NCBI GenBank assembly: GCA_010015655.1
Contig: ML976674.1
Coordinates: 628,910 to 692,909, forward strand
From: Bimuria novae-zelandiae CBS 107.79
Lineage: Eukaryota > Ascomycota > Dothideomycetes > Pleosporales > Didymosphaeriaceae
Reading direction: 5' to 3'
Length of the DNA: 64,000 nucleotides
Shown here: positions 55,701 to 64,000 of the stretch, piece after piece
Layout of the letters: the number at the start of each line of letters is the position of its first letter
Numbering within the stretch: position 1 is the first letter of the stretch
Notes under the pieces: generated by a model
What the model saw: only the letters and a program-made list of their open reading frames with translations
Told to the model about the DNA's origin: nothing
Database searches by the model: none
Program-made: the position numbers and the translations under genes

Positions 55701-56180
55701 GCTCATTTCCTCGCGGTATTTGGACTGGGAGCACAAATCCGCCGATCTCCGCAAGCCCCGGCTGATAGCTTAGGAGATGAGGTCCTTTCGCTGCCGTGAC
55801 CCGTCTGGACCTAAGTAAAGCGCAGCTGCAATTTACACCGCCGGACGGCTCGAGACATGACACCTGTAGATAAGCGGAAGAGTGTTCCGGTCGATGTCGG
55901 TAGTCGAATGCGGGTGGCCACAGCATGTCGCTCCGCGACTCTGCGTGTTCTTCTTTTTTCAACGGATGGACCTCTAGGAGATGTATAGGATCGGGAAAAA
56001 ATGTTGACCTTGCGTGGGTAGTCATTGGTATTCGCTGGCATGTTCAAAGTCTTCAATGATCCAATGAATAATCAAGGATCTACGGTTAGTGCGATATTCC
56101 CGAGAGATAACTCGTGTCGGACGAAATGCAGTGTTCATCTTGCATGCTCGGCCATCAAGCCTCGCGCAGGCTCGTGTAAC
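52778..56180. other. 3.4-kb stretch without a supported gene
   Basis: GC-normal. A TATA-like GATATAAAAGG at about 53882 precedes only unconvincing frames. No domain, RNA gene or repeat was recognised. Confidence 0.45.
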
Positions 56181-56308
56181 CAGAGTTGGCAACAAGCAAG
56201 CGATAGGCAGATTGATTACTATATTAAGCGTTGAAAGATCACCCTCAGGTCCGTGCCAGTCCTAATCTAGTAATCAATCTGCCTATCGCTTGCTTGTTGC
56301 CAACTCTG
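56181..56308. mobile_element. 128-bp MITE of hAT type (copy 2)
   Basis: Same 128-bp element as at 9343-9470, only about two substitutions apart, with its own perfect 8-bp target duplication CGTGTAAC (56173-56180, 56309-56316). The near-identity and intact duplications point to recent movement; no RIP-like damage. Confidence 0.95.
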
Positions 56309-58270
56309 CGTGTAACGAATTGGCTGTAGAAAGAAGAAGCTGCAAGGCTGAGATATGTCAACCTGGCTATTGGCTAAGCAGGTGGATCCAGGGTGAGTTG
56401 TTGGGTAATGCAACGTTTATGCCATTGAGTCCGCCCGGGCCCAGCTCGCCGATTGTATAGGTGTGCTCGTATGATGTGAAAAGCTCTAGTGCAGCATCCA
56501 GTCGACGTCTTTCGATAGTGGCCTCGACAGGGTTTGACAACATCAGCAATAGCGTGGCTCATTGGCGTCTACCCGCGACAACTACCTTTCGGCTCCCGTT
56601 CATTGATAGTTCGCCCGATTGAAGGTCTGGAGATGCACGTGACTAAGTTAGCGCACAGGCTAGGCCTTTTCCCGTAAAGCTTCATGCACACCAATGCAGA
56701 TTGACGTATGACCATAACTCTAATATTGCAAGGCTTGGGTCTCGCGAGCACAACAATAATCTGCAAGTGTTTCAGTCCGATGTGCAATTGGAGTGGTGCA
56801 TCTGCTTCCCGGAGGTTGGCGAGGCGTGCTGCGGGAGTACGTGCTTCCGTTGCTGCCTTGCACGTGCTGTACAACGCGGCGGTGGAATGACTGCAAACAT
56901 CGGAGGCGCTGGTGTGGAATCGGCGCGAGGTGTCATGGCGCGGTGATCCATGGTCGTTTGATGCACGTTTGACTCAATCAGTCGAAGAGCTGCAGCATCT
57001 CTCTCGTCGTGTGCGACGCCCGGCCGCAGTGGTTCATTGAAGGTACGGGCCCTGTGCGCCAGCCGGCAAAGACGGCGCCGTTGAACAGTCGCTTGTCGCG
57101 TAAACACAGAGCGTGAGGGTGAATTTATCAAAATGGACAGCTCGCGGCACCGCGGCAGAGGTAGCGGTTCCCAGACCCGTTGTCGGCGCAGGGAGTGCCT
57201 GGCGGCTGCGCTTCAGACACAGTTGCGGGGAGTTATGAAAGAGGGGGTGGTTCGGCCAGCTGACCTCGGGAAGAGGCGCAGAGGGAGGGACAGGCCACAG
57301 TTATGACGAGACTCGGGCTCACCAGACGAGGGCGCGCGCTTTTGGTGGTGCAATAAGCCCTGCCGTGATTGCTCGACCAGGGCGTTCGCCAGCCGCGCAT
57401 CGCCGGGCAGCAAGCTGGGGTGGTGACGACACAGGCACCACGGGCAGCAGAGCAGCAGCAGAGCAACAACCAGCAGAGACGGCCTGGAGATGCGGGCGGC
57501 GGATGCTGAGGGCTGGCACGGACGCCTTACGATGTGCCTGGGGCCTGGCATCGGAGGCGGTTTGGTTTGCAGCCACGCGCTTGCGGAGAGTGGGTCGTCC
57601 TCAAAATGAAGGTCATCATGTGCCCATTGCCAGCCCATTCGGCGGACCTCTCAAAGAAGAGACGGGCAGTCTCGAGGAAGCTGCTCACCACTCCAATCGC
57701 GGCGCCTGTGCCTGGCTGAGCGTATCTGAAGCCCGTTTCCCGCCCGGCTTTGCAGCATCCAGTGCGTCGCGCGTTGAAATCTATTTGCATCGTCAGCGCA
57801 CCAGCCCGGGACCGACTGCTGCGCATGACTGCTGCTGCAGACTGTGCGTGCACACTTTAGTGCTAGCAACGACCGCAACGACCCCGCTGCTCCACAGTCT
57901 CATCGCTTCCATCATACCTTCACCTACCTGCAATCTGCCTCCGGACCTTGCCCTTCAATTCCTATCCCCCTGCGCTTCACCAGCCTAGCCGTGCCTGCCC
58001 TTCACGCCACCACGACCGTGTTTGAGCGAGCGACTAAGCCACGGGCCTTCTCTCACCTAACCACCGCCGCCAATTTCCCTCCGTCCTCCACCTCCACCAC
58101 CACACGACTCCTCGACGCCGCCCGCACACCACCCACGACGGCTTCACTCCGCACCCCGCGTCCACGCCTGCCCCACGACAGCTGCAGCTCCAGCGCCCAC
58201 GCCCCGCGATAGCACTCTTTCCGCGCACGCGCTTGGCGGAAACGACCCCTCATCTGCTGCCCTCCGTACA
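56309..58270. other. 2-kb intergenic and 5' leader of GSK-3
   Basis: No supported gene. From about 57900 to 58200 the plus strand is rich in C/T, as in long 5' leaders of fungal genes. Confidence 0.45.
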
Positions 58271-59781
58271 ATGAGCCAGAACCGGCCATCGGCCTTTTCT
58301 TCACTGAGAATGGGAGGTGCGTATCCGCCGCCGTGCCCGCCGCCACGTGCGAAGTCGCCCGTGCTAACAGCGTGCAGAAGTCATCCGCGAGAAGGTGCAG
58401 GACGGCGTAACGGGCGACTACAAGGACCTCGCATACACGCAATGCAAAATCGTCGGCAACGGCTCCTTCGGCGTCGTCTTCCAGACGAAGCTGTCTCCCA
58501 GCGGAGAGGACGCCGCCATCAAGCGTGTGCTACAGGACAAGCGCTTCAAGGTGGGTCGCCCATGTGACGTATCCACGACCCCGAGCTGACTCGTGCCAGA
58601 ACCGTGAACTTCAGATCATGCGCATTGTGCGCCACCCCAACATCGTCGAGCTCAAAGCCTTCTTCTACAACAATGGCGATCGCGTACGTGTCGCCTGCCT
58701 GCTGCCTAGTGTCGTTGCTCTGCTGACCGCGTTAGCCACAGAAAGACGAGGTCTATCTCAATCTTGTGCTCGAGTACGTCCCAGAGACCGTGTACCGGGC
58801 ATCACGCTACTTCAACAAGATGAAGACAGTCATGCCTATCCTCGAGACGAAGCTGTACACGTATCAGCTCTTCCGCTCGCTTGCCTACATCCACTCGCAA
58901 GGGATTTGTCATCGAGACATCAAGCCGCAGAATTTGCTGCTCGACCCCAGCACGGGTGTCCTGAAGCTCTGTGATTTCGGCAGCGCAAAAATCCTGGTTG
59001 AAAATGAACCCAACGTGTCCTACATCTGCTCTCGGTACTACCGTGCACCCGAGCTCATCTTTGGGGCTACCAATTACACGACCAAGATTGGTACGTCTAC
59101 CACGTCAACCCATGTGACATGACTGACAGCCGCTATCAGATGTTTGGTCTACCGGTTGCGTCATGGCCGAGCTCATGCTTGGACAACCGCTGTTCCCCGG
59201 CGAATCGGGCATCGATCAACTGGTCGAAATCATCAAGGTCTTGGGAACACCGACGCGCGACCAGATCCGCACCATGAACCCGAACTACATGGAACACAAG
59301 TTCCCACAGATTAAGCCTCACCCATTCAACAAGGTACGCCACCGCCCGGTGCAATGCGTTGTCAGACACGAATTAACTTCAACAGGTGTTCCGGAAAGCT
59401 GACCCTAGCGCGATCGACCTCATCTCGAAGCTTCTGGAGTACACGCCAACGCAGCGTCTCTCGGCGGTCGACGCCATGGTGCAACCCTTCTTTGACGAAC
59501 TGAGGGATCCGCAGACACGGCTCCCAGATTCGCGTCACCCCAACGGGCCCACGAGGGATCTTCCTGAGCTGTTCAATTTCACTCATCACGGTAAGTGTGA
59601 CTCGCGCTTCATCTCATACCACTCTCCTAACGCTTTTTTAGAATTATCCATCGCACCCCATCTAAACCAACAGCTCGTACCGCCGCACGTCCGCCCACGG
59701 CTCCAGCAACAAGGGTTGGACTTCGAGTCGCCCAATTTCAAGCCCTTGACCAAGGACCAGATGATGGCGCGGCTGGATTAA
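58271..59781 (+). CDS. GSK3: glycogen synthase kinase 3 (GSK-3 family Ser/Thr kinase)
   Basis: Seven exons: 58271-58316, 58378-58550, 58600-58683, 58742-59090, 59140-59333, 59386-59590 and 59642-59781; six introns of 49-61 bp. 396 residues. Glycine loop GNGSFGVVF at about 42-50, catalytic lysine AAIKRV (64), HRDIKPQN (catalytic Asp about 160), DFGSAK (about 179), activation segment [13 protein letters not shown] with the GSK-3 regulatory tyrosine (about 195), [20 protein letters not shown], and the C-lobe [13 protein letters not shown]. The kinase acts on primed substrates in stress, cell-cycle and carbon signalling. Length and motifs are complete, with no damage. Upstream of CBP80 on the same strand. 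Confidence 0.97.
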
Positions 59782-60996
59782 GCCGGCGGACTCTGCATCC
59801 TTCACGACATCATGTTTACTTTGCGGTGTGGCATCATGTCTACTCCGCTCAGAAAGGCATCAAAGTCTACCTGGGAAGATGAACGATTAGGAAGTCTCAT
59901 TTCGGCGTCAGTGTCTTGACCGTGCACACCGACTGTACACCCTTTCCCTGCAATATCTGAGCTCGTCTGAAAATGTTACCAACGCCATTCACGTTTGGCG
60001 AATGGCAACAATTTGCTTTTCTTCGCAATCTCTGGCCCTTCCTGTCTCGTCGAGCAGCTTGCGGTTAGGCCCCATAGATGCACGATTTTATTCCGCCTTC
60101 ATGTTATCTTTGGGACAAACGACGGTCATCGAATGAGCGTATGATAGCACATGCGAATGCTTTTCTTGCGGGAAGGGGATCGGATACAAAAGTCACGGAC
60201 TGGCATGAACATCTTAGGATGGGAATGGGGAACTCTTTTTGGTGTGGTCTCATGGGCTGGCTCTGGCTTCGCGCATCAATGTGCCGTTGTCTTTGTTTTC
60301 TTCCCCCCTTTCTTTTCTGCATGCGGGTGCACTCTTCCTTTTCATCTTTGGTTCTTTCTGCGCATGGTTGAGGGTGGGTCACCGGGATCAAAGGAACCAA
60401 TGGGATGTGGGTTATATGTTTGGACGGAATGGGATGGTTATGGTACGGTAGTGGTGTGGCGGGTAGCCCCTGCATAGGTGGCGCGCAGTTAAAAGGGCGG
60501 GTTGCCTGGGCTGACGCGCGTGCGCCTGGGGTTACCTGCGCCTTACGAGGGATGGCGAGGATGTTAGATATTGGTGCGGATGAGTGGGCCAAGGGACGAC
60601 TTGTTGTCGGAGTGTTGTTGACACCACAGACGTCTGTGGGACACGCTTCGGCGCTTAGTCGGTCTCCTTTCTAGGCCATGTCTCCTCACCTATGGAAGTA
60701 GATTCCTTTTATCCTCTTTCTTCTTTTTCATGATGCGTGTCTTGATAATATGGTGTGGGGGTGCTGAAGAGTCGGTGGGATTGTTGCAGAAGCTGCAAAG
60801 AACAAAACTGTTGCCGTGCTAATGGGTGGTGATAGGTCTCGACGACATGGTTTAGAACTCAAACGTGGAACATTGCAGGTGACTTGAACCATTCGTTTAC
60901 TTTGTCCAGAGCTTCACACGCTCAGGCTTCTCTCACTGTTTGTGTTAGTTGACTCCCGCTCTCACTCGTCGAGTAAAAATCTCCATGGAGGCGTGT
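59782..60996. other. intergenic between GSK3 and CBP80
   Basis: GSK-3 3' region and the CBP80 promoter. Open frames on both strands at 60078-60674 have no motifs. Confidence 0.5.
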
Positions 60997-61005
60997 CTAT
61001 ATAAG
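60997..61005 (+). promoter_or_regulatory. TATA box before the 61099 start
   Basis: CTATATAAG, followed 94 bp later by the ATG at 61099. It supports transcription starting in front of that ATG rather than further down near the usual CBP80 start. Confidence 0.5.
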
Positions 61006-61098
61006 TCCCTCGCCGTTATCTTTAACTCTCTCTCCAATACTCTCCTGCCACCAGTCTTCAAACCTGGAAGTACTTCAGGGACGAGTCAATCAAGCATT

Positions 61099-64000
61099 AT
61101 GGACATTGATATTCCCATGCTCGACGCGCTCGATGAGATCGATACTCGAGCGGAAGAAGTAGTGGGTGTGGTGGGCACATTCAGAGGCTACATGCAGCAG
61201 AACATCCTGGACAGTGAAAGTGTCTTCTCCTTCCCGGCCATCCAGCCAACAGTACCAGAAGCTCCAGCCAACATGCACCCTGAAAGGGTGTCGTTGATAC
61301 GAGACGGTCCTTCCTCCATCAATGACGCACGTGCATGCCAAGCAGCCGGCTCGGACGCTAGCTCGCCTGAGCAACCGCGAACAGCTTCACGTCGCGACGT
61401 CGAAGCTGGCAGCGTTGCGAACCGTTCATCTCCACCTCGACACCGCCACGATCGCTCCCGCACCCGCTCACGCGACCGCCCTCTTTACCCCGACTGCTAC
61501 ACGCCGCGCAGTTCACGTCGCGACCGTGCCAACGACTCTATCCAGACTTCACGTGTCCGTCATCTGTTCAAGGACGTTCCCATAGAAGAGAGAGGTATAT
61601 CTGCGTTGGTATCATCCATGACAGACATGGACGTGGGAAAGGACGACCGCTATCGAGGCTCAGGCCATCGTGGGGGAAATAAGCGGCGTCGCGATGGTAA
61701 GCTCTCCCGGGGCAGTCGGACACATCGCAAGCGAATCCTCCATGTTACCCCCCGGATTTGCAGTGCAAAGGCCCATTAGACTGGGTACGACTTTCAGAGT
61801 GGTACCAATGCTCCAACAACCTCCTATTATGAAGCACATCCGGGGGGCACAGGCGGGGTTTTGGTCGTGAAGAGTCCGCGAATGCTTTTTGCCAACTGCG
61901 CATCCTCGCGACACAGCTTACTAACGCACCCTCACAGATGAAGACGACTACCACTATAGCCCTGGAGGCCGCGATCGCCGCGGACCTCAGCGCCGCCGTT
62001 ACGACGATGGTCCGCCACGTCGCCGCTACGAGGAACCTGCGCCTGCGAAGCTGCGCCGAATGATCCTGCACATCGCGAGCTCAACAAAGCTGCCCCAGGA
62101 TGAGGCTATCGAGATTGCAGAGTATCTGCGGGATCATTTCGACGAGGAGGACGCACGTGCCGAGTTTTACGACACGCTCGTTCAGCTGTACGTTGCAAAG
62201 TACCCTCCCAACGGCTTTACTGACCAAAGACAGTATCATTGAGCAGCCGCTCAAGATCCCATTTGTCGCAGCCGTCATATTCTACGGAAATCAGGTCAAG
62301 ACGGAGATTGCTGCTGAAGCCATCAAGCGTGCCGGAGACCTGTTGCAGGAGGCTGTCAACACCGGGCAGTGGAAGGAGTTCAAGCTGTTCATGCGCTTCT
62401 TCGCCTGCCTTGCGGGCCTTTTCGAAGAGGATGGCGTATTCGCGTTCCTCGGACAGCTTTTCGACACAGTAATAGACCTGCAGAGTGCGAATGAGAACGA
62501 CGTAGGTCCGCCGTTATTACCTACTCTTCGCATAGACTAATTTGTGCAGGTCGTTGGCATCGAGCTAGTCAAGATTATCCTTTTGACTATTCCATACGCC
62601 ATAGTCGCAAGTGGCAGTCGCTATCACGAAAAGGCACAGGAGCTGCTCAACAACACTGGAATTGTTGCCGGAAACATGCTTCCTATGGAGTCCCTCATCC
62701 ACACCTATGACAACGAGAATGAGAATAAAGTGATTGGATACCACAGCGTCATAGGCCTTCTACAACAGCAACTCACCAAGGAGTCTGAGTCAGGCTGGGA
62801 TCTTGCTTGCATTCCCAAGTTCGACCCGGAGGCTATCCAGAAGAAGCAATCCGAAGACACCCTGCCTACTGCACCGCCGACGCATGCCTTCCCAACCTTC
62901 ACCATCCCTTCGCCGGTCAACCCAGGCCCGAAGCCCCTCTTCCCTGAGGCGTACTTCTCGCTTTTCGCGAATCACGAGAATGGCACCGTGCCCAAGATTG
63001 ACGACATTGCTGCCTCTCTCATCCGCGATGCTATCGTTGATACCATCGACCAGCTCGATTTCAACCGAGACGCAGCTGCGAAGTTCCTAATCGAGCTTGA
63101 CTCGTATTGGTCGCTTGATACCTTTGCTAAGCGCGGTACTCCCTTCGATAAGTTCCGGGACGTTGTCGGTGACAAGATCATGTACAAGTCCGAGGATATG
63201 ATCATCGACGCCATCTTCTCCCAGCTATTCAAGCTGCCGACCGCGGAGCACAAGCTCGTTTACTACCACTCGCTGATCACCTCGTGCTGCAAGCTTGCAC
63301 CCCAGGTCATCGCTCCGTCTCTTGGACGTGCTATTCGGACCGTGTACCAGAGCTTGTACGTCATGGATCTCGAGCTCTCGTACCGATTCTTGGACTGGTT
63401 CACCCATCACTTGAGCAATTTCGAGTTCCGATGGCGTTGGACTGAGTGGATAGGTGAACTCGAGCTCTCGAAATTACACCCGAAGAAGGCTTTCATCAAC
63501 GCTGCGCTGGACAAGGAGATTCGCCTTTCGTTTGCCAAGCGCATTCGCTCGACTTTGCCCTCGGAGATGAATGATCTTATCCCGGCACGATTGGATGAGG
63601 ATAACAGTCCGGACTTTAAATACGACAATCCAGGTATGTATTGGCACATATACTACTTCGTCACGCAATAGTGTTAATGGTAGTAGATGTCCCATACAGC
63701 GCTCAAGCCAAGACGTTGATTCAGCAACTAAAGAAGAAGGCTCCCGCCGAGGAGGTTCAAGAGACCATTGACCAAATCCACCAGCTGGCAACCGACCAAG
63801 GCGTCACTGACGTGCTCATCCCCTCCACGGACGCATTCGTCACCGCCATTTGTAGGCTGGGTGCCAAGTCGCTAGCTCACGTGCTGTCCTGTATCGAACG
63901 CGGTAAAGACCGTCTTCTACAAGTTGCCGGGGCATCAGAGCCAGCGAGACGTCAGATAGTGGCAAGCGTCTTCGAGTACTGGAAAGATCAACCTGGTGTT
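61099..64000 (+). CDS. CBP80: nuclear cap-binding protein subunit 1 (CBP80), 3' end outside window
   Basis: Large subunit of the nuclear cap-binding complex, which binds capped RNA with CBP20. Exons: 61099-61696, 61938-62187, 62234-62501, 62550-63633 and 63687 onward; introns 241, 46, 48 and 53 bp. Typical start GHRGGNKRRRDDEDDYHYS across intron 1, then the MIF4G repeats: IIEQPLKIPFVAAVI, HSLITSCCKLAPQVIAPSLG, MDLELSYRFLDWFTHHLSNF and EFRWRWTEWIGELELSKLHP. The frame runs open past the right edge. The first 173 codons (MDIDIPMLDALDEIDTRAEE.., an Arg/Asp/Ser-rich part RHRHDRSRTRSRDR) are not expected in CBP80; the usual start would be ATG 61618 (MTDMDVGKDDRYRGSG). The long form is in frame with no stop. 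Confidence 0.9.

Noticed and set aside
52778..56180. Short frames at 53504-53722, 54055-54288, 54366-54951 and 55317-55687
   Set aside because: No conserved motifs, overlapping frames on both strands and no good splice pattern.
60078..60674. Overlapping frames on both strands after GSK3
   Set aside because: Composition and lack of motifs suggest 3' flanking sequence.
1..64000. CRISPR arrays, rRNA genes or a Starship tyrosine recombinase
   Set aside because: No regularly spaced repeats, no rRNA sequence and no DUF3435-type motif were seen; CRISPR would not be expected in a fungus.

Overview
The window is nuclear DNA of a filamentous ascomycete (Pezizomycotina; Dothideomycetes is my best guess, not proven). 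Genes carry short 46-84 bp introns with GT..AG ends. Recognisable housekeeping genes are fungal in type: SF3B4/Hsh49, Tom7, GSK-3, the cap-binding protein CBP80 and a NIPA-type transporter. Repeats are heavily changed by C-to-T/G-to-A transitions that leave TpA-rich sequence full of stops, the signature of repeat-induced point mutation (RIP). The DNA alternates between GC-normal gene blocks and AT-rich repeat blocks with abrupt edges at about 2,640, 18,291, 21,287, 24,430 and 48,255.

Layout. 1-2,640: RIP-damaged Tad-like LINE. 3,137-6,826: divergent gene pair, an NB-ARC/TPR NOD-like receptor (minus) and a HeLo-like cell-death effector (plus), both carrying the same short amyloid-type motif. 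6,898-7,966: truncated IS630/Tc1 transposase next to the remains of a threonine aldolase. 8,312-11,100: F-box-like gene, a 128-bp MITE and an F-box pseudogene. 11,561-16,271: splicing factor Hsh49, Tom7 and a 713-residue fungal protein of unknown role. 17,266-22,485: GH3 beta-glucosidase pseudogene split by a complete hAT element. 24,430-48,255: about 24 kb of nested transposons. 48,300-52,777: small hypothetical genes and a NIPA-like transporter. 52,778-58,270: largely gene-free, with a second copy of the 128-bp MITE. 58,271-64,000: GSK-3 kinase and CBP80, the latter running off the right edge.

The most interesting biology is the pair at 3,137-6,826. The receptor begins with a G-I-Q-A-G motif and the effector ends with a matching G-L-Q-T-G motif. 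This is the two-component arrangement described for fungal amyloid-signalled programmed cell death (HELLP/PNT1 type, related to RHIM necroptosis signalling). The receptor would oligomerise on ligand binding, template the amyloid fold on the effector motif and release the membrane-active HeLo-like domain.

The transposon block resolves, by exact target-site duplications, into a five-level nest: LINE > 184-bp-LTR element > Mutator-like element > Copia element > second Copia element, with extra solo LTRs. A shared terminal sequence links the two 128-bp MITEs to the 3-kb hAT element inside the glucosidase gene.
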